Source of the DNA: Paracoccus isoporae
Lineage (GTDB): Bacteria; Pseudomonadota; Alphaproteobacteria; Rhodobacterales; Rhodobacteraceae
Reading direction: 5' to 3'
Length of the DNA stretch: 64,000 nt
Assembly (NCBI RefSeq): GCF_900101865.1
Contig: NZ_FNAH01000005.1
Coordinates: 182,642 to 246,641 of the forward strand
Positions 18,554-28,434 of this stretch are shown here, one piece after another (the first letter of the stretch is position 1; each line of letters begins with the position of its first letter). The notes below the pieces were generated by a model. That model saw nothing but the letters and a program-made list of their open reading frames with translations, was not told the DNA's origin and did no database searches. Both the position numbers and the translations under genes were made by a program.

Positions 18554-19041
18554 ATCAGCCACAGATGGCTGATGGCGGCGGCCAGCATGGTGGCGAGGCC
18601 CGCGAACAGCCCGGCCCAGAGATCGTCCAGCATCACCCCGCGCACCCCGCCATCGCGGTCGGCGCGGCCGACCAGCCAGGGTTTCCGGATATCGAACAGC
18701 CGGAAGAACAGGAAGGCGGCGAGCCAGCCCGGATAGGGAAAGCTGTCGGCAGGCAGCCCGGCCTGCCAGAAACCGAAGGACGGGAAGCACAGCGCCAGCC
18801 ATTGCCCGGCCACCTCGTCGATCACGATTTCCGAGCGGTCGGGATCGGCCATGCCCCTGGTGTAGCGCGGCACGGCCCAGAAACCGAGCGCCGTCACCGC
18901 CGCCGTCGCCGCCAGCAGCAGCGGAAAATGCCCGAGCCGGTGCAGGAGCACGCCGAGGATCACGGCCACCGCCGATCCCCAGGTGCCGGGCGCAGGGCGC
19001 AGCAGGCCCGCGCCGAACCAGGTGCAGATCAGCCGGTCCAT
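18550..19041 (-). CDS. pgpA: Phosphatidylglycerophosphatase A
   Basis: A 163-residue inner-membrane enzyme that removes phosphate from phosphatidylglycerophosphate to make phosphatidylglycerol. Family motifs are visible: TWFGAGLLRPAPGTWGS at the N-terminus, EIVIDEVAGQW in the middle, and FFRLFDIRKPW followed by GVMLDDLWAG. Three to four hydrophobic segments separate them. It starts 3 bases after the ispDF stop and overlaps the cinA-like start, so the three genes form a tight operon. Confidence 0.93.
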   Translation of the reverse strand: MDRLICTWFGAGLLRPAPGTWGSAVAVILGVLLHRLGHFPLLLAATAAVTALGFWAVPRYTRGMADPDRSEIVIDEVAGQWLALCFPSFGFWQAGLPADSFPYPGWLAAFLFFRLFDIRKPWLVGRADRDGGVRGVMLDDLWAGLFAGLATMLAAAISHLWLM

Positions 19042-19044
19042 CGC

Positions 19045-20184
19045 TCAGCCTCCGATCAGCGTGGCGGTGGCGAGGGCGGCGATGCCTTCGCCGCGCCCGG
19101 TAAATCCCAGGCGCTCCGAAGTGGTGGCCTTGACCGAGATGCGGTCAGCCTCGATGCCGATGATCTCCGCCAGCCTCGCCTGCATGGCGCGGGCATGGGG
19201 GCCGATCTTCGGCGCCTCGCAGATCAGCGTGACATCGGCATTGCCGATGCGAAATCCGCGCTCGCGCGCAAGACCTGCGGCGTGACGCAGGAAGATCATG
19301 CTGTCAGCGCCCTTCCATTGCGGATCGGAGGGCGGGAAATGCCGGCCGATATCGCCCTCGGCCAAGGCGCCATAGATCGCGTCGGTCAGCGCATGCATCC
19401 CGACATCTGCGTCGGAATGGCCCTTCAGCGCGCGATCATGGTCGATGCGCACCCCGCAGAGCGTCACGTGATCGCCCGGCGCGAAGCCGTGCACGTCGAA
19501 CCCATTGCCCAGCCGAATGTCCATCGCCCCTCCGAGAATGCGCCGGGCGCGGTCGAAATCCGGCCCGAAGGTGAGTTTCAGATTATCTTCCGAACCGGCG
19601 GTGATGACCACCTCATGCCCGGCCAGCCGCGCGAGGCCCACATCATCGGTGGCGTCGTCCGGCCCGGCGCGATGCGCGGCCAGGATCTCGGCCAGCCGGA
19701 ACCCCTGCGGGGTCTGGGCGCGATAGAGGCCGGCCCGGTCCTGCGTGCCGGTGACGTGACCGTCGGCGGAGCGCCACAGCGTGTCGCTGACCGGCAGGCC
19801 GGGGGCCGCGGCCACCGCGCCCTGACCAAGTGCTGCGGTCACGCCCGCGATGACCTGCCGGTCCACCAGTGGCCTTGCGCCGTCATGGATCAGCACATGG
19901 GACACGTCGCTGCCCTCCAGCACCTCCAGCCCGGCGCGAACGCTGGCCGCGCGGCTGTCGCCGCCCGCCACCAGCGTCACCGCGCCGCCGAACGCCGCGA
20001 TGCCGCGCGCCATGTCGTCGGGATGCAGCACCACCACGATCCGCCCGAACCCGTCAAAGGCGGCGATGCTGCGCGCCAGAACGCTGCGCCCGTCCAGGTC
20101 GCGCCATTGTTTCGGCGCCCCGCCCATGCGGGTGCCGCGCCCGGCGGCGGTGATGATGACGGCGATCTGATCCTGCTCCAGCAT
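19045..20184 (-). CDS. ispDF: Bifunctional MEP cytidylyltransferase / MECDP synthase
   Basis: A fusion of two enzymes of the non-mevalonate isoprenoid pathway, common in alphaproteobacteria. Residues 1-220 form Isp[13 protein letters not shown] nucleotide loop, [11 protein letters not shown] and AQTPQGFRL. Residues 221-379 form Isp[15 protein letters not shown] with metal ligands, [28 protein letters not shown] and the end motif with [17 protein letters not shown]. Both active sites look complete. The missing IspE step lies elsewhere. It is first in the operon with pgpA and the cinA-like gene and is divergent from rpiA. Confidence 0.96.
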   Translation of the reverse strand: MLEQDQIAVIITAAGRGTRMGGAPKQWRDLDGRSVLARSIAAFDGFGRIVVVLHPDDMARGIAAFGGAVTLVAGGDSRAASVRAGLEVLEGSDVSHVLIHDGARPLVDRQVIAGVTAALGQGAVAAAPGLPVSDTLWRSADGHVTGTQDRAGLYRAQTPQGFRLAEILAAHRAGPDDATDDVGLARLAGHEVVITAGSEDNLKLTFGPDFDRARRILGGAMDIRLGNGFDVHGFAPGDHVTLCGVRIDHDRALKGHSDADVGMHALTDAIYGALAEGDIGRHFPPSDPQWKGADSMIFLRHAAGLARERGFRIGNADVTLICEAPKIGPHARAMQARLAEIIGIEADRISVKATTSERLGFTGRGEGIAALATATLIGG

Positions 20185-20328
20185 GGGCCGAAGCTCTATG
20201 CCAGCCCGGCGCGCCGCGCAATCGTCCGTGACAGTGGCGAGGCCGCCGGGCCGGTGCGCGGCGGATTGGGTCTGTCTCTTGCAGCGCGGTTTCGGTAAGA
20301 ACTGCGAAACAGCCCGAGGAACCCCGCC

Positions 20329-21066
20329 ATGTCCGACCTGTCACCCGCCGATACCGCCAAGAATGCCGCCGCCATCGCCGCCGTCCGGCTGGTCGAGGAC
20401 GGGATGCGGCTGGGTCTGGGCACCGGATCGACCGCCGCCTTCATGGTCCGCCGGCTGGCCGAGCGCGCGGCGGAGGAGGGGCTGAGCCTGCGCTGCGCGG
20501 CCACCAGCCAGGCCACCGCCGATCTGGCCGAGGCACATGGGCTGAAGATCGAGACGCTGGACGAGATCGGCTGGCTGGACCTGACGCTGGACGGCGCTGA
20601 CGAGGTCGATCCCGATCTGAACCTCATCAAGGGCGGCGGCGGGGCGTTGCTGCGCGAGAAGATCGTCGCAAAGGCCTCCGACCGGATGGTGGTGATGGCC
20701 GACGGCAACAAGGTGGTGGAGACGCTGGGCGCCTTCCATCTGCCGGTGGAGGTGATCGGCTTCGGCTGGCAGATCACCCGCGAGCTGATCCAGCGTGTGC
20801 TGGATTCGAGCGAGCTGGACCATCGCCCGATCCTGCTGCGCCAGCGTAACGAGGCGCCTTACCGCACCGATGAGGGCAATCTGATACTCGATCTCGCGCT
20901 TGAGGAGATCCACGACCCCGAGCGCCTGTCGGCCGCGCTGAACGCCATTCCCGGCGTGGTGGAAAACGGGCTGTTCCTGCATATCTGTGATCTGGCGATC
21001 ATCGGCCGGCCGGATGGCTCGGTCGCGGAGCTGACCGCAGAGGGGATGGAAGAGGATGAGGCATGA
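20329..21066 (+). CDS. rpiA: Ribose-5-phosphate isomerase A
   Basis: Interconverts ribose 5-phosphate and ribulose 5-phosphate in the pentose phosphate pathway. The 245-residue protein has the family motifs [53 protein letters not shown] and the later [12 protein letters not shown]. Length is normal, apart from a slightly extended acidic C-terminus. It overlaps the start of gor by 4 bases (ATGA), so the two are co-translated. This pairs a pentose-phosphate enzyme with an NADPH-using reductase. Confidence 0.96.
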   Translation: MSDLSPADTAKNAAAIAAVRLVEDGMRLGLGTGSTAAFMVRRLAERAAEEGLSLRCAATSQATADLAEAHGLKIETLDEIGWLDLTLDGADEVDPDLNLIKGGGGALLREKIVAKASDRMVVMADGNKVVETLGAFHLPVEVIGFGWQITRELIQRVLDSSELDHRPILLRQRNEAPYRTDEGNLILDLALEEIHDPERLSAALNAIPGVVENGLFLHICDLAIIGRPDGSVAELTAEGMEEDEA

Positions 21067-22481
21067 GTTTCGATTATGACCTGTTCGTGATCGGCGGCGG
21101 CTCGGGCGGGGTGCGCGCGGCGCGGATCGCGGCGGGATATGGCGCGAGGGTCGGCCTGGCCGAGGAAAGCCGGATGGGCGGCACCTGCGTGATCCGGGGC
21201 TGCGTGCCCAAGAAGCTGATGATCTTCGCGTCCTCCGCGCCCGAGGCGGCGGCGGAGGCGCGCGGCTATGGCTGGCCCGACGCGCAGACCGGCGCGTTTT
21301 CATGGGATGCGTTCAAGGCCAAGCTGGATGCGGAGCTGGACCGGCTGGAAGCGGCCTATACGCGGGGCTTTGAAAGCGCGGGCGGCACGATCCATCATCA
21401 GCGCGCGCGCGTCACCGGCCCGCATGAGGTGACGCTGGCCGACGGCACCTTGCTGAGCGCCAAGCATATCCTGGTCGCGGTGGGCGGGCGTCCGCAGCGG
21501 CCCGGCATTCCCGGCGAGGAGCTGGGCATGATCTCGGACGATCTGTTCATGATGGAAAAGCTGCCGGGCCGGGTGCTCGTCATCGGCGGCGGCTTCATCG
21601 CCTGCGAATTCGCCACCATCCTGAACGGGCTGGGTGTGGACACGGTGCTGGCCTATCGCGGCGACAAGGTGCTGCGCGGCTTTGACGGCGATGCCCGCCA
21701 GCTTGTCACGGATCAGTTGCAGCAGATCGGGGTGGAGGTGCGGCTGGGCCTCAGCCCGGCGCGGCTGGCGCGGGATGGCGACGCGGTCATTGCACATTTC
21801 GACGACGGCTCAAGCGATCGTTACGATGCGGTGATGTTCGCCACCGGGCGCCGCCCCAACACCGCCGGTCTGGGGCTGGAGGAGGTGGGCGTGACCCTCG
21901 GCCCCGGCGGCGCGGTGATGGTGGATGACTGGTCGCAGAGCAATATCCCCTCGATCTACGCGGTGGGCGATGTGACCGACCGGGTGAACCTGACGCCGGT
22001 CGCGATCCGCGAAGGTCACAGCTTTGCCGACACGCTGTTCGGCAACCATCCGCGCCACATGGATCACAGCCTGGTCGCAAGCGCCGTCTATACCCGCCCG
22101 CATGAGTTGGGCTCGATCGGCATGACCGAGGACGAGGCGATTTCGCGCGGCGGGGTGGAGGTGTATGACACGCGGTTCCGCCCGATGCGCTCGATGTTCG
22201 CGGGTTCGGATGCGCGGGTGATGATGAAGCTGATTGTCGATGACCAGACCCGGCAGGTGCTGGGCTGTCAGATCTTCGGGCCGGAGGCGGGCGAGTTGAT
22301 CCAGCTGGCCGCGATCCCGATCATCATGGGGGCCACGAAAGAGGATTTCGACCGCACCGTCGCCGTCCATCCCACCATGGCCGAAGAGCTGGTGACAATG
22401 CGCCAGCCGACGCGGCACCATGCGCGCGCAGCGGCGGATTCCGGGGCGGCGGATGCCGCGGAACGCGCCGCGCAAGCTTGA
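21063..22481 (+). CDS. gor: Glutathione-disulfide reductase
   Basis: A 472-residue FAD enzyme that reduces oxidised glutathione with NADPH. It shows the FAD-binding start (FVIGGGSGGVRAARIAA), the redox disulfide in GGTCVIRGCVPKK, the NADPH Rossmann motif VIGGGFIACEFA, FATGRRPNT, AVGDVT and the C-terminal catalytic His in VAVHPTMAEELVT. Length and motifs are complete. The C-terminal tail of about 20 residues is Ala/Arg-rich and probably disordered. Confidence 0.95.
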   Translation: MSFDYDLFVIGGGSGGVRAARIAAGYGARVGLAEESRMGGTCVIRGCVPKKLMIFASSAPEAAAEARGYGWPDAQTGAFSWDAFKAKLDAELDRLEAAYTRGFESAGGTIHHQRARVTGPHEVTLADGTLLSAKHILVAVGGRPQRPGIPGEELGMISDDLFMMEKLPGRVLVIGGGFIACEFATILNGLGVDTVLAYRGDKVLRGFDGDARQLVTDQLQQIGVEVRLGLSPARLARDGDAVIAHFDDGSSDRYDAVMFATGRRPNTAGLGLEEVGVTLGPGGAVMVDDWSQSNIPSIYAVGDVTDRVNLTPVAIREGHSFADTLFGNHPRHMDHSLVASAVYTRPHELGSIGMTEDEAISRGGVEVYDTRFRPMRSMFAGSDARVMMKLIVDDQTRQVLGCQIFGPEAGELIQLAAIPIIMGATKEDFDRTVAVHPTMAEELVTMRQPTRHHARAAADSGAADAAERAAQA

Positions 22482-22540
22482 CTTTCGGGGCCGGACCCCC
22501 AGTTTTCAACACGACGAGAAAGATAGGAAGAGGCAGTCAC

Positions 22541-23866
22541 ATGGCACAAGGCCCCTGGGGAGGCGGCAGCAGCGGAAATGGCGATGGCGGAAACCGGGGC
22601 GGCAAGGAGCCGCCGCGCGGACCGCAGCGCCCCTGGGGCCAGGGCGGCAATGGCGGCGGCAAGCGCCCCGAGCCGCCGCGCCGGCCCGGCCAGCGGCCGG
22701 GTGATCTGCCCGAAATCGAGGATCTGATGAAGAAGGGTCAGGACCGGCTGCGCGTGCTGATGGGCGGGCGCGGCGGCTCCAACGGCAACGGCAACGGTCC
22801 GCGCCGCCCCTCCGGTCCCGGTTTCAGCTTCGACCGGCGCACGGTGATGATCGGCGGGCTGGTCCTGCTGGGTCTGTGGACCTTCGCCAGCTTCTACACG
22901 GTCCGGCCCGAAGAACGCTCGGTCGAGTTCCTGTTCGGCCGCGCCGTGGGCACCGGCGAGCCGGGTCTGAACTTCGCGCCCTGGCCGGTCGTGACGAAGG
23001 AGGTCGTGCAGGTCACCGGCGAACGCGTGACCGAGATCGGCACCGGCCGGGTGGACAGCAACCGCCAGGGCGACAGCGGCATCACGCCCACCGATAGCGG
23101 GCTGATGCTGACCAGCGACCAGAACATCGTGGACATGGAATACCAGGTGGTCTGGAACATCTCCGACCCCGAGAAATACCTGTTCAACCTAGCCGATCCC
23201 TCGGGCACGATCCGGGCGGTGGCGGAATCCTCGATGCGCGACATCATCGCGCGCTCGGAACTGGCGCCGATCCTGAACCGCGACCGGGGCGCGATTGCCG
23301 AGGATCTGAAACTGTCGGTGCAGCAGACGCTCGACAGCTACCAGTCCGGCGTGAACATCGTCCGGGTCAACCTGGACCGCGCCGACCCGCCATCCGAGGT
23401 GATCGACGCCTTCCGTCAGGTGCAGGCCGCGCAGCAGCGCCGCGACGCGCTGGAAAAACAGGCCGATGCCTATGCCAACCAGGCGCTTGCCCGCGCCCGT
23501 GGTGATGCAGCCGCCGAGATCGAGCAGGCCGAGGGTTACCGGGCCGAGGCGATCAACAACGCGCAGGGTGAATCGGCGCGGTTCAATTCGGTCTATGCCG
23601 AGTATGCCAAGGCACCGGAAGTGACACGCAAGCGGATGTATCTGGAAACCATGGAAGACGTGCTGGGGCAGGTCGACAAGGTCATCATCGAGAATGGCGG
23701 CGGGCAGGGGGTTCTGCCCTATCTGCCGCTCGACCAGCTTCGTCGTCCGGCCACCACCAGCCCGGCGCGCAGTGACGGCGGCGGGGCCAGCCCGACCGGC
23801 AGCGACATCCAGACCAATGCCGCCAGCAGCGGCGCGCTGAGCACGATCACCCAGGGGGGCAACTGA
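22541..23866 (+). CDS. hflK: FtsH protease regulator HflK
   Basis: A 441-residue SPFH-domain membrane protein that forms the HflK/HflC assembly around the FtsH protease. The first 100 residues are a Gly/Arg/Pro-rich cytoplasmic tail, followed by one transmembrane helix (VMIGGLVLLGLWTFASFYTV), then the SPFH domain (GLNFAPWPVV, SSMRDIIARSEL, LDRADPPSEVIDAF) and a helical region. The ATG at 22541 has an AGGAAGAGG ribosome site, which favours it over the upstream in-frame codon at 22478. Its stop overlaps the hflC start by one base. Confidence 0.94.
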   Translation: MAQGPWGGGSSGNGDGGNRGGKEPPRGPQRPWGQGGNGGGKRPEPPRRPGQRPGDLPEIEDLMKKGQDRLRVLMGGRGGSNGNGNGPRRPSGPGFSFDRRTVMIGGLVLLGLWTFASFYTVRPEERSVEFLFGRAVGTGEPGLNFAPWPVVTKEVVQVTGERVTEIGTGRVDSNRQGDSGITPTDSGLMLTSDQNIVDMEYQVVWNISDPEKYLFNLADPSGTIRAVAESSMRDIIARSELAPILNRDRGAIAEDLKLSVQQTLDSYQSGVNIVRVNLDRADPPSEVIDAFRQVQAAQQRRDALEKQADAYANQALARARGDAAAEIEQAEGYRAEAINNAQGESARFNSVYAEYAKAPEVTRKRMYLETMEDVLGQVDKVIIENGGGQGVLPYLPLDQLRRPATTSPARSDGGGASPTGSDIQTNAASSGALSTITQGGN

Positions 23867-25251
23867 TGGCACGCAGAAGATTACTGACCACGCTGGCCAT
23901 CCCCGCGCTGATCGTCCTGATCGTGATCGCGGCCTCGGCGCTCTACAAGGTGGATGAGCGTGAAAAGGCGCTTGTGCTGCGGCTGGGGCGCGTCGTGAAC
24001 GTCAAGGAAGCGCCGGGGCTGGGGCTGAAACTGCCCTTCCTCGACGATGTGGTGAAATATGATGACCGGATGCTGGGTCTGCAGACCACGCCGCTGGAGA
24101 TCACGCCGCTGGATGACCGCCGCCTGATCGTCGACGCCTTCGCCCGCTGGCGGATCGCGGATGTGGTCCGCTTCCGTCAGGCCGTGGGCACCGGCGGCAC
24201 CGATGCGGCACTGGGTCGGCTCGATCCGATCGTGCGCACCGCCATCCGCGAGGTTTTGGGTGAGGTGCCCTCGACCGCTGTTCTGTCGGATGACCGGACC
24301 TCGCTGATGAACCGGATCCGCGACGAGGCGCGGCTCAACTCCGAAGGGCTGGGGGTCGAGATCATCGACGTGCGGCTGACCCGGACGGACCTGCCCGAGC
24401 AGAACCTCGCCGCCACCTATGAGCGGATGCGGGCGGAACGTGAGCGCGAGGCGGCCGACGAAATCGCACGCGGTGAGGAAGCCGCGCAGCGCGTGCGCGC
24501 CGCCGCCGACCGGACCGTGGTGGAGCTGACCTCGGAGGCGCGGCGCAATGCCGAGATCATCCGTGGTGAGGCCGATGCGGCGCGCAACGCGATCTACGCG
24601 GATGCGTATGGGCGCGACCCGGAATTCTTCGCTTTCACCCGCTCTCTGACGTCCTACGCGCAGGCGCTCCGGGGCGAGAATTCGCAGATCGTCATGCCGC
24701 CGGACGGGGATTTCTTCGCCTATCTGCGCAATGACGGCGCGGCGGATGCCTCGCCCGCCACACCTGCCGAGGAGTTGCCGCAGGAGGAAAACCTCTCGAC
24801 CCTTCCCGAAGCGCAGCAGGGCGGCCCGGCGGCGCGCGACCCGATCCAGGCCGACAGCGCGGTGACGCCGCGCCCGATTGAGATGCCCTGGGACGAGGAG
24901 CCGGGGGCCGGTCTGGGCGATGCCTCGATGCTGTCCGAGGATTCGCCGGTGCAACCGGCCGAGACCGAGGATGGCGCGGCGGCGCCCGCGGCCGATGGCG
25001 AATCCGGGGCTGATGCGGCGGAGGCTGAGCCCGCCAATGCCGCCCCCGCCCCCGCCGCCGACGACGCCATGACCGACGACGCCGTGACCGAAGACGCCGC
25101 GACCGACATGCCTGCGGCCGACGAACCGCCAACGCCAGACACCGGGGCCGGAGAGGCGGCCGGGGATCCCATGACCGACGCGGCCGAGGGCGAGGCGGAC
25201 CCGGCGGTGGAGCTGGGCGGCGACGCGCCCGACGCGGTCACCGCGAACTGA
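23866..25251 (+). CDS. hflC: FtsH protease regulator HflC with long acidic C-terminal extension
   Basis: A 461-residue partner of HflK. Residues 1-285 are a standard HflC: signal anchor (LLTTLAIPALIVLIVIAASALYKV), SPFH domain with LRLGRVVNVKEAPGLGLKLPF, IREVLGEVPSTAVLSDDR and VRLTRTDLPEQN, and the helical DPEFFAFTRSLTSYAQAL segment. About 170 extra residues of Ala, Asp, Glu and Pro follow, with no recognisable domain. Typical HflC ends near residue 300-330. The extension would lie in the periplasm. It is followed by a terminator and then the DegP-type protease gene. Confidence 0.92.
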   Translation: MARRRLLTTLAIPALIVLIVIAASALYKVDEREKALVLRLGRVVNVKEAPGLGLKLPFLDDVVKYDDRMLGLQTTPLEITPLDDRRLIVDAFARWRIADVVRFRQAVGTGGTDAALGRLDPIVRTAIREVLGEVPSTAVLSDDRTSLMNRIRDEARLNSEGLGVEIIDVRLTRTDLPEQNLAATYERMRAEREREAADEIARGEEAAQRVRAAADRTVVELTSEARRNAEIIRGEADAARNAIYADAYGRDPEFFAFTRSLTSYAQALRGENSQIVMPPDGDFFAYLRNDGAADASPATPAEELPQEENLSTLPEAQQGGPAARDPIQADSAVTPRPIEMPWDEEPGAGLGDASMLSEDSPVQPAETEDGAAAPAADGESGADAAEAEPANAAPAPAADDAMTDDAVTEDAATDMPAADEPPTPDTGAGEAAGDPMTDAAEGEADPAVELGGDAPDAVTAN

Positions 25252-25258
25252 TGGAAAT

Positions 25259-25281
25259 GGGCGGCGCAGGCCGCCCGTTTT
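25259..25281 (+). terminator. Rho-independent terminator after hflKC
   Basis: Seven-base-pair stem GGGCGGC / GCCGCCC with loop GCAG, followed by GTTTT, 8 bases past the hflC stop. Confidence 0.85.
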
Positions 25282-25426
25282 CGTTGTGAAAATCACGATG
25301 AGTTCAACGGAGCGGAGCGTGATTTATTTGCAACGTCTCCCCATCTGGCTTTTGTAGAACCCGCAGAAGCGACCCGCAGAGTCGCGCGCCGACTGGGATC
25401 GGCGCAGACATGGAAAGGAAAACTCG

Positions 25427-26968
25427 ATGCGCACGCCATTCACCCCATTCCTCGCCTCCGTATCCGTCGCGGCCCTTGGCCTCGCGGCGCTTCCGGCCAC
25501 GGCGCAGGAGGCCGCGCAGGCCCAGACCCAGCCGGAGGTCACGGCCAACAGCAACGAGGCACCGCTGACCGCGCCCGAGACCGAGGCGCGCCGCCAGTCG
25601 ATCATGCCCGACAGCTTCGCCGATCTGGTCGAGGAGGTCTCTCCGGCGGTGGTGAACATCAACACCACGGCCGTGATCGAACAACCGACCGGCCCGGTCT
25701 TTCCCGAAGGCAGCCCGTTTTCCGACCTGTTCCGCGATTTCGGCTTTCCGATGCCCGACGGCAATCAGCAAAGCCCGTTCGGGCCGCAGCAGCGCGGGCC
25801 GCAGCGGGCGAATGCGCTCGGCTCCGGCTTCGTGATCTCGGATGATGGTTTCATTGTCACCAACAACCATGTCATCGACGGCGCCGACGAGATCGAGATC
25901 GAATTCCGCGACGGCGCGCGGCGCACCGCCGAGGTGATCGGCACCGACGCCCAGACCGATATCGCGCTGCTGAAGGTGGAGGCAGAGGATCTGCCCTTTG
26001 TCGGCTTCGGTGACAGCGACGCGGCCCGCGTGGGCGACTGGGTGCTGGCGCTCGGCAATCCGCTGGGCCAGGGATTTTCCGCCTCGACCGGGATCGTCTC
26101 GGCGCGGGGGCGGGCGCTGACCGGCACTTATGACGATTTCATCCAGACCGATGCCTCGATCAACCGCGGCAATTCGGGCGGCCCGCTGTTCAACATGGAT
26201 GGCGAGGTGATCGGGGTGAACACCGCGATCCTGTCGCCCAATGGCGGCTCGATCGGGATCGGCTTCTCGATGGCGTCGAACGTGGTCTCGACCGTGATCG
26301 ACCAGTTGCAGGAATACGGCGAGACGCGGCGCGGCTGGCTGGGCGTGAAGATCCAGCGTGTGACGCCGGATATCGCGGAATCGCTCGGGCTGGAATCGGA
26401 GACCGGCGCCATGGTCACCGATGTGCCGGAAGGTCCGGCGGCAGAGGCGGGCGTGCGCGCGGGCGACGTGATCGTGCGCTTCGACGGCAACGAGATCGAG
26501 GATGACCGCGACCTGGTGGCCCGCGTGGCGCAGGCCCCGATCGGGGAAGATGTCTCGGTCACCGTGCTGCGCAACGGCGAGGAAGAGCAGCTGACCGTCA
26601 CGCTTGGCCGGCGCGAACTGGCCGAGGGCACGGCGAGCGGGCAGGGCGGCAGTCAGGGTGACGGCGGCGAGAGCGGCGACACGCTGGGGATGACGCTGCA
26701 GCCGCTGACGCCGGAGCTGGCCGCGGAACTGGGACTGGATGAGGATCAGGAAGGCCTGGTCGTCAGCGACGTCGATCCCAACTCCGACGCCGCTGACAAG
26801 GGGCTGAGCCGGGGCGATGTCATCACCGAGGCCGGCCAGCAGCCGGTCGCGACGCTCAGCGATCTGCGCGAGCGGGTCGAGGCGGCGCGCGAGGCCGGAC
26901 GCTCGATCCTGCTGATGATCCGCCGCGGCGGCGAGCCGCGCTTCGTGGCGCTGTCCACCGCGGAATAA
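25427..26968 (+). CDS. DegP/HtrA-type periplasmic serine protease
   Basis: A 513-residue protease-chaperone. It has a signal peptide (VSVAALGLAALPATAQ, cleavage near residue 27) and a trypsin-like domain with the triad His148 (NNHVIDG), Asp178 (TDIALLKV) and Ser250 (RGNSGGP). Two PDZ domains follow, the first from GWLGVKIQRV and the second from LGMTLQPLTPEL. It degrades or refolds damaged envelope proteins. Neighbours hflK and hflC also act in membrane protein quality control. DegP, DegQ and MucD cannot be told apart here, so no symbol is given. Confidence 0.94.
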   Translation: MRTPFTPFLASVSVAALGLAALPATAQEAAQAQTQPEVTANSNEAPLTAPETEARRQSIMPDSFADLVEEVSPAVVNINTTAVIEQPTGPVFPEGSPFSDLFRDFGFPMPDGNQQSPFGPQQRGPQRANALGSGFVISDDGFIVTNNHVIDGADEIEIEFRDGARRTAEVIGTDAQTDIALLKVEAEDLPFVGFGDSDAARVGDWVLALGNPLGQGFSASTGIVSARGRALTGTYDDFIQTDASINRGNSGGPLFNMDGEVIGVNTAILSPNGGSIGIGFSMASNVVSTVIDQLQEYGETRRGWLGVKIQRVTPDIAESLGLESETGAMVTDVPEGPAAEAGVRAGDVIVRFDGNEIEDDRDLVARVAQAPIGEDVSVTVLRNGEEEQLTVTLGRRELAEGTASGQGGSQGDGGESGDTLGMTLQPLTPELAAELGLDEDQEGLVVSDVDPNSDAADKGLSRGDVITEAGQQPVATLSDLRERVEAAREAGRSILLMIRRGGEPRFVALSTAE

Positions 26969-27394
<426 letters not shown>

Positions 27395-27398
27395 TCCC

Positions 27399-28283
27399 AT
27401 GTCCGACCTGGTCCTGACCGTTGCCTGCGAGACGCGGCGTGGCATCGTTGCCGCCATTTCGGGGTTTCTGGCCGGTCATGGCTGCAACATCACCGATTCC
27501 GCGCAGTTCGACGATCTCGCATCCGGTCGGTTCTTCATGCGGGTCAGCTTCACCGATCAGGACGGGCTGGGGATCGCGGCGCTGCGCGCCGGCTTCATGC
27601 CGGTGGCGGCGCAATTCGGCATGGAGGCCGCGATCCACGACGCGACCCGGCCGATGCGGGTGCTGCTGATGGTGTCGAGCTTCGGGCATTGCCTGAACGA
27701 TATCCTGTATCGCTGGCGGATCGGGGCGCTGCCGATCGAGATCGTGGGCGTGGTGTCGAACCATCTGACCTATCAGAAGCTGGTGGTGAACCACGACATA
27801 CCGTTTCACCATGTCCGGGTGTCGGCGCAGGACAAGCCGGCCGCCGAGGCGCGGCTGCTGGAGATCGTCGGGGAGACGGGGGCGGAGCTGGTGGTGCTGG
27901 CGCGCTATATGCAGGTGCTGTCCGACCGGCTTTGCGCGCGGATGGCGGGGCGGATCATCAATATCCACCATTCCTTCCTGCCCAGCTTCAAGGGTGCCAA
28001 CCCCTATAAGCAGGCCTATGAGCGCGGCGTGAAGCTGATCGGGGCGACGGCGCATTACGTCACCGCCGATCTGGACGAGGGCCCGATCATCGAGCAGGAC
28101 ACGGTGCGCGTGACCCATGCCCAGTCGGCGGCGGATTATGTCAGCCTCGGCCGCGACGTGGAGGCGCAGGTGCTGGCCCGCGCCATCCATGCCCATATCC
28201 ACCACCGCGTGTTCCTGAATGGCAGCCGCACGGTGGTCTTTCCGGCTTCGCCCGGCAGTTTTGCCTCCGCCCGGATGGGCTGA
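27399..28283 (+). CDS. purU: Formyltetrahydrofolate deformylase
   Basis: Hydrolyses 10-formyltetrahydrofolate to formate and tetrahydrofolate, balancing one-carbon pools. The 294-residue protein has an N-terminal ACT domain (LTVACETRRGIVAAISGFLAGHGCNITDSAQFDD) and a formyl-hydrolase domain with the catalytic region INIHHSFLPSFKGANPY, then ATAHYVTADLDEGPIIEQ containing the active Asp. Length is typical. The close spacing to fdxE suggests one transcript. Confidence 0.95.
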   Translation: MSDLVLTVACETRRGIVAAISGFLAGHGCNITDSAQFDDLASGRFFMRVSFTDQDGLGIAALRAGFMPVAAQFGMEAAIHDATRPMRVLLMVSSFGHCLNDILYRWRIGALPIEIVGVVSNHLTYQKLVVNHDIPFHHVRVSAQDKPAAEARLLEIVGETGAELVVLARYMQVLSDRLCARMAGRIINIHHSFLPSFKGANPYKQAYERGVKLIGATAHYVTADLDEGPIIEQDTVRVTHAQSAADYVSLGRDVEAQVLARAIHAHIHHRVFLNGSRTVVFPASPGSFASARMG

Positions 28284-28404
28284 CCGCAGCGCCGCGGGGC
28301 GCACGCACCGCGCTAAGGCTGCCGGACCACTGGCCGGCCAAGGCCGCCAGTCGGCACCGCTCCTGTCCTGTCACGCTTCTGATGATCGCTGGGATCTAAG
28401 CGAT

Positions 28405-28427
28405 CCGCGCCGCATGATGCGGCGCGG
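28405..28427. terminator. Stem-loop between convergent purU and phaZ
   Basis: CCGCGCCGCA at 28405-28414 and TGCGGCGCGG at 28418-28427 form a perfect 10-base-pair stem with a 3-base loop, 7 bases beyond the phaZ stop. There is no T run on either strand, so it could act as a bidirectional RNA end protector rather than a classic terminator. Confidence 0.55.
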
Positions 28428-28434
28428 TCATGCG

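Noticed and set aside
18541..20298. Plus-strand frame of 585 codons opposite pgpA and ispDF
   Set aside because: Opposite strand holds pgpA and ispDF with complete motifs.
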